Assembly (NCBI RefSeq): GCF_000277795.1
Contig: NC_018149.1
Location: 341,160 to 405,159 of the forward strand
DNA length: 64,000 nt
Direction: 5' to 3'
Source: Mycoplasma wenyonii str. Massachusetts
GTDB lineage: Bacteria > Bacillota_I > Bacilli_A > Mycoplasmatales > Mycoplasmoidaceae
This document shows, piece by piece, positions 20,382 through 30,287 of the stretch; the stretch's first letter is position 1; the number at the start of each line of letters is the position of its first letter. The translations under genes were made by a program, and so were the position numbers. The notes below the pieces were generated by a model. That model was given only the letters and a program-made list of their open reading frames with translations, was not told the DNA's origin and ran no database searches.

Positions 20382-20435
20382 ATTCTCTCTTTTTAATCCT
20401 TCTTTTAAATCTCCCTACTCCCCCTTAAACAGTTT

Positions 20436-20996
20436 TTTATTTTGTTTCTGTTTCTTGCCAATCCCCCTTTTTCAATAATATTCTTTACTTTGCCCATCCT
20501 CCCCGACCCCTGTACACTTTAAGATTTCTGCTCTTTCAGCAAGAACTTGAATTTCAGTTCCCTTACACAAATCTGTTAGATATAAGTCTTTCGTCGATAC
20601 ACCATTTATCTCAAATAATGGAATATTAAGAATTTGTAAAGAGGTACTTCCACCTCAAGTAAAACCTAAGTTAATTTGTTTTTCTTCATTGCCCCCCCCC
20701 GAACGAGACTCTTTCAGGTGTTTCACAGGAACAGCTACTCTTCTAGAAGAATCGAAATAAAAGAAATCCAATGTTTTACCAACCGGATCAGTTGTACAAG
20801 CGAAAAGATATTTGGCTTTATTTGAAGAACTACCTCCAGTTTCTTTTTTAGATTGAGTCACAATGTAACACTTTCTCTCGTTAAGTAATCCCTTTATATC
20901 TTTAGGTTGTGTCGGTAAAAAAGAAGGATATGCTGAATAAGTCCCACCAATAGCAACAGGAACCAATTTAACTAAGTGCCCTAGCTTAGAAGGCAT
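20436..20996 (-). CDS. Family A surface protein, phase ON
   Basis: 186 aa. MPSKLGHLVKLVPVAIGGTY, SYPSFLPTQPKDI, then RKCYIVTQ, LFACTTD, LDFFYFDS, VAVPVKHLK and a Gly run encoded by nine G (forward C9, 20692-20700), followed by INLGFTW. The run is in frame, so the protein is full length. Last 60 residues contain Trp (UGA) and Lys. It shares its N-terminal 20 residues almost exactly with 21037-21681, implying recent duplication or gene conversion. Confidence 0.82.
20692..20700 (+). repeat. C9 run, ON configuration
   Basis: Encodes Gly-Gly-Gly in the 20436-20996 gene, in frame. Confidence 0.85.
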
Positions 20997-21032
20997 TAAT
21001 TACTTAATTAGTATCGGCAAGAAAGCTAAAAA

Positions 21033-21044
21033 GATTTTATTTTC
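21033..21044 (-). promoter_or_regulatory. Shared upstream AT element
   Basis: GATTTTATTTTC, 37-48 bases before the 20996 start. It overlaps the end of the upstream gene. Confidence 0.45.
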
Positions 21045-21681
21045 TCCTTGTTACTTTAATTATTTGGACTTGGAAGAGGCAGAAGTAATAATTTTTTTTT
21101 TCAGCTTCCTTTCAAAAATCACCTCATTCCTTACCATCATTTCCATTTCACATACACTTCAAAATTTGCTTAGAGTTGGTGACATTCAAAAATGTTCCAA
21201 TCTCAGTTTCTTTACACAAATTTATTAGATATAAGCCTGTTTCTTGATTCCCCCTCAATTCAAAGTCAAAAACGGGAGTATTGAAAACAAATGGTTTCGC
21301 TTCAAATGAAGTACTATTGCCTCAGATAAAGTCTAGGTCAAGTTTTTTGCCCTTTTCTTGCCCCCCCCCAGAGTCATCATTATTACCAAGCTTTAAGTAT
21401 TTCACAGGGATAGCTATTTTGCTTTTGCTCGATGTATCAAAGTAAAAGAAATCCAGTGTTTTGCCAACCGGATAAGTACGACAAGCTAATAAATATTTTT
21501 CTCCTTCTGTACTGCCACTTCCACTGCTTTTCTCAGAGTGAGCAACAACATAGCACTTTCTTTCTTCAAACAGACTTTTTATATCTTTAGGTTCAGTTGG
21601 TAAAAAAGAAGGGTAAGCAGAATAAGTCCCTCCAATAGCAACAGGAACCAATTTAACTAAGTGCCCTAGTTTAGAAGGCAT
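21037..21681 (-). CDS. Family A surface protein, phase ON
   Basis: 214 aa, MPSKLGHLVKLVPVAIGGTY, then RKCYVVAHS, LLACRTYPVGK, LDFFYFDTS, IAIPVKYLK and a G9-encoded Gly run (forward C9, 21361-21369), in frame and followed by LDLDFIWG. The C-terminal half contains UGA-Trp and Cys. Longest ON member of the tandem group. Surface role inferred. Confidence 0.82.
21361..21369 (+). repeat. C9 run, ON configuration
   Basis: In frame within the 21037-21681 gene. Confidence 0.85.
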
Positions 21682-21718
21682 TAATTACTTAATTATTGCC
21701 AGTAAGAAAAATTAAGAA

Positions 21719-21731
21719 GATTTTATTTTTT
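21719..21731 (-). promoter_or_regulatory. Shared upstream AT element
   Basis: GATTTTATTTTTT, 38-50 bases before the 21681 start. Confidence 0.45.
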
Positions 21732-21748
21732 CTGTTTAGCTACTTGGC

Positions 21749-22325
21749 TTAGCCGGCGGAGGGGGGTGGAGAAATTTTACTTTCTTCCGCCTCTACTCAA
21801 TAATCTTCCCATAACTCCTCTCCTTTTCCCTCTCACACACATTTCAAAATCTTCTTGGAGCCCGGGATATCTGAAAATACTCCATCCTCAACTTCTTTAC
21901 ATAAATTCATCAGATATAAGTTTTTCGCTTGACTTTCCCCTAACTCAAAGTCAAAAATGGGAGTATTGAAAACAAATGGTTTCGTTTCAAATGAAGAACT
22001 ATTACCTCAGGTAAAGTCTAGGTTAAGTTTTTTACCCTTGTCTTCGCCCCCCCCCGGAAGCAATTTTCAAGTGTTTCACGGGAACAGCCACTCTTCTAGA
22101 GGAATCAAAGTAAAAGAAATCAAGGGTTTTACCTACTGGGTGAGTGCGACAAGCAAGCAGATATTTTTTATCATTTGTATCTTTTGCAGCAACATAGCAC
22201 TTTCTCTCTGCTAGTAATGCTTTTATATTTTTTGGTTGAGCTGGCAACAAAGCATTAGATGAGGCATATGTTCCACCAATCAATACAGGAACTAATCTAA
22301 CCACATGACCTACCTTAGAAGGCAT
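21749..22325 (-). CDS. Family A surface protein, phase OFF
   Basis: MPSKVGHVVRLVPVLIGGTY, then RKCYVAAKD, LLACRTHPVGK, LDFFYFDSS, VAVPVKHLK. The run here has nine G (forward C9, 22047-22055) but this gene needs eight: as written it stops after GGGRRQG at 22032 (97 aa). With eight it would read GKKLNLDFTWG and end at TAA 21749-21751, about 191 aa. The number of G needed differs from the sister genes because the codon phase before the run differs. Confidence 0.8.
22047..22055 (+). repeat. C9 run, OFF configuration
   Basis: Mid-gene run of the 21749-22325 locus; 8 would restore the frame. Confidence 0.85.
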
Positions 22326-22344
22326 TTGTCTTAAAAGTTAAAAA

Positions 22345-22357
22345 GATTTTATTTTTG
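22345..22357 (-). promoter_or_regulatory. Shared upstream AT element
   Basis: GATTTTATTTTTG, 20-32 bases before the 22325 start. Confidence 0.45.
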
Positions 22358-22417
22358 ATAGTTCGTGAGTATCAATAATTTCTAAAACTATCTGATATTT
22401 CTTTCTTTCTTTCTTAA

Positions 22418-23019
22418 TTAGTTACTTGGCTTGGGGGGGGCTTCATAAAGTGTTGTTTTCGAATCAAATTCTTTTCAATAATCTTTCCCGCTTTTGCCAT
22501 TACTTCTTCATTCGCACTTTAATAATTTAGGTTTTTTACCACTGCCGTAAGCCTGTAACTCTACAATTTCAACTTTTTCACAGAAATTAACTAAGTATCA
22601 CTCTTTTTGAGTACCATCCATTCAAACGGTATTAAAAGAGTTTGTTTTTATCTCAGAATTCCCGAAATAGTTGAAACTTAAGTTAAAGCTTTTTTCCGAG
22701 CTTCTTTCGCCCCCCCCAGGTCATTGAGATATCTAACAGGTATCGCTGTACCTTTAGATGTGCTTTTTTTAACAGTAGAGGGGGGAGAGTAAAAGAAGAA
22801 ATCAAGAGATTGATCAAATTCTTTAATCCGACAAGCTAGTAAATAGTCAAGACTTTTAGTTGTTTCATTTCTTACAGTAGTTACTATGTAACATTCCCTT
22901 TCTTCTAATAGCATTTCCATATCCTTAGGGGGAGTAGGTAAAAGACCAGGAGATGAAGCATATGTTCCTCCAATAGCAACAGGAATTAACTTAACCAAGT
23001 GTCCTGCCTTAGAGGGCAT
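22418..23019 (-). CDS. Family A surface protein, phase OFF
   Basis: MPSKAGHLVKLIPVAIGGTY, then RECYIVTTV, LLACRIKE, LDFFFYS, AIPVRYLND and a G8 run (forward C8, 22710-22717). With eight G the frame stops at 22678 (113 aa). With nine it would continue SFNLSFNYFGN to TAA 22418-22420, about 200 aa. A second G8 run (forward, 22433-22440) lies near the intended C-terminus. Confidence 0.8.
22710..22717 (+). repeat. C8 run, OFF configuration
   Basis: Mid-gene run of the 22418-23019 locus; 9 would restore the frame. Confidence 0.85.
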
Positions 23020-23046
23020 GATTATTAAAAGCTAAAAAATTAAGTT

Positions 23047-23059
23047 GATTTTATTTTTG
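23047..23059 (-). promoter_or_regulatory. Shared upstream AT element
   Basis: GATTTTATTTTTG, 28-40 bases before the 23019 start. Confidence 0.45.
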
Positions 23060-23088
23060 GCTACTAATACTTACTTGATTTCTATATA

Positions 23089-23667
23089 CTATTTAGCTAC
23101 TTCAGATCCAGAAGAAGACAACTTATATTCCTCATATATTCAAAATTCTTTTTCACCTCCCCCATAAACACAACGTAATCATGATTTTTTCTCCTCACCC
23201 CTTTTTCTATAACTCAAGACCCCTGCCTTTTCACATAAAGAAGTTAGATCTAATCCCCTGCCTTTTATTCCTTCATCCTCTTCTCAATTTTCGTGAAAAA
23301 TAAATTTAGCTTTGAATGTAGTTTGTTCCCCTCAAAGAAAGTCCAAATGAATATTTTTGTCATCTCCAGATGACTCTTCAGCAGTTAACTTCAAATGTTT
23401 AACAGGTATTGCTTGTCCTTTTCTTCTTCCTTCATCTCCTGAATCGTAGAAATAGAAATAAAGAGATTTACCTGTTGGATAGGTACGACAAGCTAATAGT
23501 TGTTTTGTCTTACCATCGTCTCGAGCTGCAATAAAACATTTTCTCTCAGAAAGTAATCAACCTATATCTTGAGCGGGGGGGGGTGGAAGAAAAGAAGGAG
23601 AAACAGTAAAGGTACCAGTAATTAATATAGGAATTAACTTAATTGCATGTGCAAGTTTTCAGGGCAT
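23089..23667 (-). CDS. Family A surface protein, N-terminal run, phase ON
   Basis: 192 aa from ATG 23667, start MPWKLAHAIKLIP with a UGA-Trp at codon 3. Same order as its sisters (RKCFIAARD, LLACRTYPTGK, LYFYFYDS, AIPVKHLK), but the homopolymer is in a different place: C9 on the coding strand near codon 32 (forward G9, 23575-23583), encoding Pro, where the sisters have SFLPTQPKD. In frame here. The mid-gene Gly run of the sisters is absent (SSGDDKNIHLDF). Confidence 0.8.
23575..23583 (+). repeat. G9 run, ON configuration
   Basis: Near the N-terminus of the 23089-23667 gene; encodes Pro on the minus strand. Confidence 0.85.
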
Positions 23668-23699
23668 TAACTAATGACTGTATGTTCAAAAATTAAGTT

Positions 23700-23712
23700 G
23701 ATTTTATTTTTG
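23700..23712 (-). promoter_or_regulatory. Shared upstream AT element
   Basis: GATTTTATTTTTG, 33-45 bases before the 23667 start. Confidence 0.45.
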
Positions 23713-23760
23713 AACTAAGAGGTTAAAGGGTTCTAAAATTCTTGGAAATATTGGTATAAG

Positions 23761-24884
23761 TTGACTGCATTAGCTTTACTTAAGGGTTCAAGTCAGATTG
23801 GAAAGAAATTAGTTTTTACTGGGGGCTTAGGGGGTCTTTTATCCTTTTTCGGAACAGGAGAAAGCATTAATGGAAGAGTTTGGGAAAAAGAATTAACTTC
23901 AACAGTTAATGGTATGGATAGAGAAAAAGGATTAGTGACCCCAACCTTTAACTCCACTTGACTGGGGGGGGCTTTCAAGACTATAACACCAAATACTCTT
24001 ATGGTTATATAGCTAGAGTAGCAGATAACAATTTCTATAAGGGAGACAATACCACCAAGAGAGTAAGGGGAAAAAACGAAGGAACATTAACTTTAGTAGA
24101 AAGGATAGGGAACAAATCAGTTATTGAAGATACTACCAATAAGGAAAGAAAAGGATTAACGCCAAAGAAATTTCTTCTTATAGGTAGTAATAGAAAAACT
24201 GGAGAGGTAGAAGTTACTGGATTAGTTAGCTTAATTCAATATGGACACAACGGGATTAAGAAAAGATGTGGACTTGAAGAAAAAGCTGGAGCAATCCAAA
24301 ATGGTTACTGCGACAAAGTAATATTTAAGAGCTATGAAGGAGATGCTGAAAGCAATAAAGCACCAGGATTTATCAAAACAAGATTAAAGAGCAAAGATGG
24401 AAAAAGAGATGTATCTATTATTGGACTTTCACAAGCAAAAGGGAGTTTAGGAATTATATGGGGCTCACGAAATGAGAAAAAGAGTAACACGAAAGGAGCA
24501 GCGAGGTGATCTAGAACAGGATATTTATATCAAAGCCAAACGGGAAACAAAAAGAAAGTTTGAACTTCATTAGAGGGCACAGCAAAAGGTTTCTTTGTGG
24601 TTCACGACCTATTCTTTAATGAAAAATCTCTAAATTATGAATGAAGAAAGAAGCATGAAACTTATGGAAATATTCTTGAAGGGCAAAAGAAAGGTGTTAT
24701 GTGTCAGAAAAGAACAGATTGTCTCAAAGTTGTAGATATCCCTCTTTCTTCCAATAGAAATTATTGAATTTGAGATCCATCTAAGACTGTAATTAAGAAT
24801 GGAAAGTTTATTACTGAAGAAGGTATTAAATTACCATTCAGTATTAGATTTGATATCCCCTGAAACTCAGAAATAGTTAGATAG
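23761..24884 (+). CDS. Large secreted hypothetical protein, phase OFF
   Basis: Begins at TTG 23761 with a hydrophobic segment (GKKLVFTGGLGGLLSFFGTG). After a UGA-Trp comes a G8 run (23964-23971). With eight G the frame ends at a TAG near 24013 (about 84 aa); with nine it continues FQDYNTKYSYGYIARV and stays open to TAG 24882-24884, giving about 374 aa with several UGA-Trp. The downstream frame has no start of its own except TTG 23958 at the run. Function not recognised. Confidence 0.72.
23964..23971 (+). repeat. G8 run, OFF configuration
   Basis: Joins the signal segment to the body of the 23761-24884 locus; 9 needed. Confidence 0.8.
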
Positions 24885-24954
24885 TTACATTAACAAGAGC
24901 ACTTTACCCAAATAAAATTCTCCTAATCATTTCAAAACTCTTATAAGTAACTAA

Positions 24955-25989
24955 TTGCTCGGGGGGGGCATAAAGTTTTTAAGTCAATTACTTGCAATTG
25001 TTGGAGCTAGTTCTTGTCCAATTCTTTATTACGGAAGTAAATCTTTTATTTCAGAAGAAGAAAGGGAAGTAAATTGAACAATTGAATTAACTAATTCAGA
25101 AGGATCAAAAGAGTTATCTGGTCGTAAATGAAAATACCAAGATGCTGAAATAAAAAAGTGGTGTTGACCAGACAATTTTGGAGATGATGAAAGTAATGAC
25201 ATATACAAACTTCAATTAAAAAAAGAGCTTACCAAGAAACATAAAGGATTACCAAAAGGTCTTTCATTCCGTAACCCATTTGAATTAATCAAGGTTGGTT
25301 TCGGAGTAACTAAAAAAGGCGATGAAAGTGTAGGGGGCGGAAATGGCAAGAAAATGTTACAACTTGAAAAACGAGAATCTTGAAAAACACCACTTAAAGA
25401 CAAATTACATTTATTAGTTCTAAAAACAGAAAATTCAATCAATTTTGTTTCTGCCTTGAGAAAAACAGACGATGATTTCGGAAACTTCAAAGGAATTAAT
25501 AATGTTGAGGCTGGTGAACGCAGCAATAACGCTCAGTGGAAAGATGCAGAAAACAGTCAATTATTAAAGAAGGGAAATGATGCAGAGGTTAGTTTGGAGA
25601 AAAAGAAAAAGAAGGTTTTATTGGAAGAAGTGAATGGAAAAAAGACTTGCGAAAAAACCAAAAATTGAGGAAAGATAGTATGAGAACATTGAGCACTTAT
25701 TGAGTTGGGAGGAAATAAGTGAGTTGTTTTAGATTGATTTGGCTTAGGAACTAAATTTGAAGATTATAAGAATGTTGAAGAAGTGGCTAAACATGCATCT
25801 TCAAGTGGAACAACGCACAAGAAGTGAGACTTCTTTCAATCAAAGCTAAAAGAAAAGGTAACAGAGGCGATATCAATTAAGTTCGAAGAAGTTGTTATAA
25901 GTGATGAGGGAATAGGGGATGGAAAGGATATTCAAATTAAGTGAAGTGGAGATAATAGACCAAAGTTCATTTCTCAATTAAATAGATAG
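24955..25989 (+). CDS. Secreted hypothetical protein with G8 run right after the start
   Basis: 344 aa if started at TTG 24955: Met-Leu-Gly-Gly-Gly then IKFLSQLLAIVGASSCPILY, a signal-like segment. The G8 run (24961-24968) sits at codons 3-5 and is in frame. The TAA at 24952-24954 closes the frame just upstream and no ATG lies between it and the hydrophobic segment. The rest is hydrophilic with more than a dozen UGA-Trp. A start downstream of the run (ATA 24970) cannot be excluded. Function unknown. Confidence 0.7.
24961..24968 (+). repeat. G8 run, ON configuration
   Basis: Codons 3-5 of the 24955-25989 gene. Confidence 0.8.
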
Positions 25990-26108
25990 ATAACTTTTAA
26001 TTTTTGTTTTCTATAACCACTCTAGGAAAGAATTGTGTTTCAATATTAGATTTCATAATTTGGAAAAACAATAAACTTGGTTAAAAACAGGTTTTTAGTT
26101 AGGGACCT

Positions 26109-27614
26109 ATGGCATTAAACGTTTTTGTAAAGTGAGGGTTACCTGTTGTTGTAGGGATTGGTGGTGTTGTTGGATATAGTATCAACAATTCACATCACAT
26201 AAAAGGATCTGGAGTAGCAAATAGTGAAGCACAATACAACTCTGCTTTAGATGTGGATAATGTTTCTTATACAGAAGAAGTTCCTCAACTGCAAGAAACA
26301 GTTTGAGCATTACAACAAAGTCATCATCCAGTTCAAGAGCAATTAAGAGAAAAAGAAACTAATAGAGAAAGAATTAAGGCAGAGGCAAAGCAAGCTCTAG
26401 ACAAGATTCATGAATATACCTTTAGAATCTTCTCTCCTTGTGGCGCTGGTACTGGATGAATACTAGATTATCAACTACCTGAGGGAAATAAGAAATATCC
26501 AACTGTTTGATATATAGCTACAAACGCACACGTTATTAAAAACTTGAAGTTCTCTGATAATCCATATCACCAAGAAATGAATACTTCTGTAGCAAGAAAT
26601 AGAAGACTTAGATATGCATATTGAAGAAACAGATATGAACATCTTTCACTTTGAGATGATGCAACTTGTGAACCAGCTAACCGATATGGCTACTTTGACT
26701 TAAGTCTTTCAAAATCTAATCTTGGACCAAAAATGGGTCTTGATAAGGGTATGTACTTTAACGAAAAGATATTAGAACCTAGATTGTTCTATGTTGCAAC
26801 TAACTTCCTAAAAGAAGATGAAAGTGTAGGAGTAAAGAAAGAAAACTATAGAGACTTTGCAATACTAGAAATTGAATTTAAAGATGAAGATTACGCAAGA
26901 CAAGTTACTGATGGCTTTGCAGATAAATACAAAGTAGACAGCACAGATGCTATTAATGTATTTGCTAAGCCTCTAGAAAGCAGATATTCTCTAGAAGACT
27001 TAAAGAATTACGATGAAAACCTATATAACCTTGGATATCCAGGTAGTTATATGGGTAAAAAAGAAAAGTTTGCACATCACGATAACTTCAACGAAGAAGC
27101 TCTGGAAGCTGCGAAGCTAGCTGGAGATAGATACAACTGGTATTATGACGCGGGAGAACAAAGAACCTTTGGTTTCCTAGATGCCAAGAGAATCAGTAGA
27201 GGAGAAAAGAAGTGAGCTGGAAAGACTAAGACAAGAGTAGGTCATTTCTATATGGTTAGAGAACACAAATGACAAAACCTTTCTCCAGGTTCTTCTGGAA
27301 GTATGTACACTGACAAGGATGGAAATATGTTGGGAGTTAAGAGCGTAAGAGAAGCTTCTGAGTCAGGAGGAAAACACTCCTTCATTACTCCTTTAAGAAG
27401 TGATCGAATTAACAAAGGAGAAAAAGGTACTCTTCTCTCTCCCGCTTATGACTTAATCAAAGGTGTTGATGGTCAAATTAGCTCTTACAAGTCTCAAGTA
27501 GAAACTTATGTATTAAATAAAAATAGAAACACTTGACTAAATGCAAGACATTGAGAACACATCACTAACGACAACAAGCACACAGTAAAGCAAGTTTGAT
27601 TAAAAGGAAGTTAA
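26109..27614 (+). CDS. DUF31-type serine protease, secreted or anchored
   Basis: 501 aa. Hydrophobic N-terminal segment (residues 5-27), then a charged helical linker, then a trypsin-like fold: GTGWILDY and the His block ATNAHVIK (near residue 140), the Asp block YRDFAILEIEF (near residue 260) and the Ser block SPGSSGSMY (near residue 395). These are the expected catalytic His, Asp and Ser of mycoplasma DUF31 peptidases (PF01732), some of which cleave immunoglobulin. Substrate here is unknown and I see no immunoglobulin-binding partner gene. Many UGA-Trp. No homopolymer run. Confidence 0.82.
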
Positions 27615-27676
27615 AGAAGAGTTTTCTTCTTAATGGCTCAAAAGTCAGATAAATAAGTGAAACAAAATCTAAGTTA

Positions 27677-28306
27677 ATGGTTCTTCTTAAGGTATTTGCT
27701 ATTCCTGTAGTTGGTCTTGGGTCAGTAGGTGTAATGTCACCTTTGATATATATTGGAAGTACTTCCTCTACTTTCAAAACTAGTTGAAAAAGTTATTTAA
27801 GCTCTTCATCTCCTGTTTTGCAAGATTGCAAATCTAGTGATGGAAAATACTACACTGTGCTTTTGGAATTGAATCCTAAGAAAGGTGAAACAAATGCTGA
27901 TAGCTCTGAAATCTCTTTTAGAGTAGAAGAGACTTCTGGAAAATGAGAGAAAAATAAAGGAAAAGTTGTATGGAGGGGAAGAGAAGCCGAAAATAGCTTA
28001 AAAGACTGAGGTCTTCAACCAAGAACTAAAACACAAATTCTTTTTATGTATCCAGATCCGAGTGGTTACAAGTATGGAGATCAAGTACGTAAATTTCAAG
28101 CTACTTGCGAAAACGGAGGAGTTATTGAATCTACTCAAGGATTTAATAACACTATTGAATTAAGTTCACTCAAGTTAACTATGACTGACGAACAATCATG
28201 TCAAAGTTCTTTTGGATATGTTGAATGTTCTGTTAATATCACTCCATCTGACAAGTTAAAGTGAAAAGAAGGAACTGAACCGAAAGTTATCTATACCGCT
28301 TTCTAA
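27677..28306 (+). CDS. Secreted hypothetical protein, family B
   Basis: 209 aa. N-terminus with GLGSVGVMSPLIYIGST, then VLQDCKSSDGKYYTVLLEL, a central VEETSGKW segment, LFMYPDPSG, paired Cys, and the end IYTAF. Shares start (Pro-Leu-x-x-Ile-Gly), the DCK...YTV block and the Tyr-Thr-Ala-Phe end with 28336-28986, 29655-30257 and 63340-63981. First of a run of four plus-strand paralogues behind the protease gene. Function unknown. Confidence 0.8.
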
Positions 28307-28335
28307 AATTTCAGAATAACTAAGAGCCAGAAGTA

Positions 28336-28986
28336 ATGATTATTGCAAAAACCATTGCTTTATCAGTGGCTGGTACAGCAACAGTATTAGGTTCTACTTC
28401 CCCTTTAATGCATATTGGAGCAACAAAAAACAACTGAATAAATAAGTGATATCCACAAACAGAAGAGTTGCAAGAACCAATATTAAAAGATTGCAAGGTG
28501 AGTGATGAAAATACACATTACACAGTTTTCTTGGAAACTTCTAATGAAGGGGGAGGCAATTCCGGACCAAAAATATCTTTTAGAGTAGAAAAAACAAATG
28601 GATCTTGAAAGAAAGGTTCGGGGGAAGTGGTGTGAAAGGATGGCAAAAAAGTCGGGACACAAGGATTAGATAAATGACACATTGGATACAAAAGTGATCG
28701 AGAAGTTGATTTCATGTATCCATTTATGAGCGGAAGTTGAGAACAAAATAGAAAAGCAAATTGTTCTGCCGTTCACAACAAGATTCAACCTCTTCCAGAA
28801 TCACAAAGAACAGGTTTTGGTTCGGGAGTGCCTCTTCTCGCAAGTCAAGTTACATTTTCTCTTTCCAAAGAGAAATGTCAAAAAAATTTCAGCAGTATAG
28901 TATGTGGAATTAATATCGACTCGGAAAATAAATTAAAGTGAATTGACGGAAAGGAGCCGAAAATTACCTATACTGCCTTTAGATAG
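28336..28986 (+). CDS. Secreted hypothetical protein, family B
   Basis: 216 aa. VLGSTSPLMHIGAT near residue 17, LKDCKVSDENTHYTVFLE near residue 57, ISFRVEKTNGSW, then DFMYPFMSG, and near the end a Trp and ITYTAFR before TAG. The same block order as 27677-28306. Eight or so UGA-Trp. No homopolymer run of 8 or more. Confidence 0.8.
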
Positions 28987-29037
28987 AGTTAAAAAAATAA
29001 ACTGTATATAATTCCTAATTATTAGTTTTTTCCAGAA

Positions 29038-29604
29038 ATGACTGCAACATTAATAGCCAAAATAGCTATTGGCGGTGTTGCGGGAGCAACTGCTATCACT
29101 CCAGCTGTCTTTTATATTGCCCCCCCCTGATCCATTGAACTAACTAAAGAAAAATTTGAAGAATTTAAAAAGTCTTATGGATTTGATTCTTGTCAAACTT
29201 TCCTCTCTAACGATGACAAAAAGCATTTGTTATTTCTTTGCTTAAAGAAAGAAGGGGAACAACAAACTAACAATAAAATTCACTATTACTTCTATAACGG
29301 AGGTTCTTGAGAAAAAGCTTTAAGCCTAGAAAAAGATCCTAATAATCGATCAGTTGGTTTCTTTTTAGTAAAAACAGAAACTTGATGAGGTTACGGAAGA
29401 AGAAAGATTAATAATGTCGGTGATGTTCAACCAAATAAATTGACAGAACATGATAAACGGGGAATGATATGCAATTTTGGATCATCTATAGAAACTAAGG
29501 GAAATAATAGAGAAAATAAAAAATTTGTTTGTTTGAAGAATACAGGACATGAATTGACCTGAAAACTACAAAATACACAAGAAAGTAAATTATTTGAGGA
29601 ATAG
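29038..29604 (+). CDS. Secreted hypothetical protein, poly-C run, ON
   Basis: 188 aa. N-terminal GGVAGATAITPAVFYIAPPW; Ala-Pro-Pro is encoded by C8 (29120-29127), in frame. Then a helical Lys/Glu stretch, DSCQTFLSNDD, LLFLCLKKEG and IHYYFYNGG, recalling the Cys, Leu-x-Cys, FYY order of family A rather than family B. Six UGA-Trp. Function unknown. Confidence 0.76.
29120..29127 (+). repeat. C8 run, ON configuration
   Basis: Encodes Ala-Pro-Pro near codon 28 of the 29038-29604 gene. Confidence 0.8.
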
Positions 29605-29654
29605 TTTTTAAGAATCACACTTCCCCTATACTCAAAAAAAATTAGAGATTTAGA

Positions 29655-30257
29655 GTGGTAGCAGTTAAGTTAATTTCTATTCCCTTAACTGGGATTGTGG
29701 GTGTATTAGGCTCAACATCTCCTTTAATGCATATTGGAGCTACTAGATCAAATTACAAAACCAAATGATATGAAAGAGCAGACTTCTCACAACCAATTTT
29801 TAAGAACTGTATATATGAAAGTAAAAATCCTTTAAATATTTACTTGGTTATTGAGGGGGGGGCAACTGTTTCTCAAGATAGTAAGAAAGTTTCTTTAAAG
29901 GCTCTAGAGAAAAAGGGTAAAGAGGAAGCCTTAAGAAAAGATATCTGAGAGAAACTAAAACTTCGATATTCAGGGGAAGGAAATAAAAAAGTGCAACTTA
30001 TGTATCCCTATAAAAGCGGTTCAGATGATCGTTGGGGAATGGCAAAGTGCGATGCAGAGAAAATTGAATTTATTTCAACTTCATCAAGTTTTAGAGATTC
30101 AGAATATGTTTTCTTGAAAGATATTCATTTAACTCTTGAAGGAAAATGCAAAGAAAGCTTCAGCAGTGCAGATTGTGAAATTAGTATCAAACAACCAAAC
30201 AACAAAATTCAATGAATCAAAGGATTTCAACCAAAAGTTACCTATACAGCCTTTTAA
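29655..30257 (+). CDS. Secreted hypothetical protein, family B, poly-G run, ON
   Basis: 200 aa from GTG 29655. GVLGSTSPLMHIGATRSNYK, FKNCIYESKNPLNIYLVIEGG where the Glu-Gly-Gly is encoded across G8 (29855-29862), in frame, then LMYPYKSG and the end VTYTAF. Nearly the same plan as the minus-strand gene 63340-63981, which also starts at GTG and has its run at the same place. Confidence 0.8.
29855..29862 (+). repeat. G8 run, ON configuration
   Basis: Near codon 68 of the 29655-30257 gene. Confidence 0.8.
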
Positions 30258-30287
30258 GTTAATAGATAGCTTTTAACGTTTAGAAAT

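Noticed and set aside
21766-22214. Plus-strand frames of 67 and 85 codons
   Set aside because: They lie antisense to the 21749-22325 family A locus and have no relatives.
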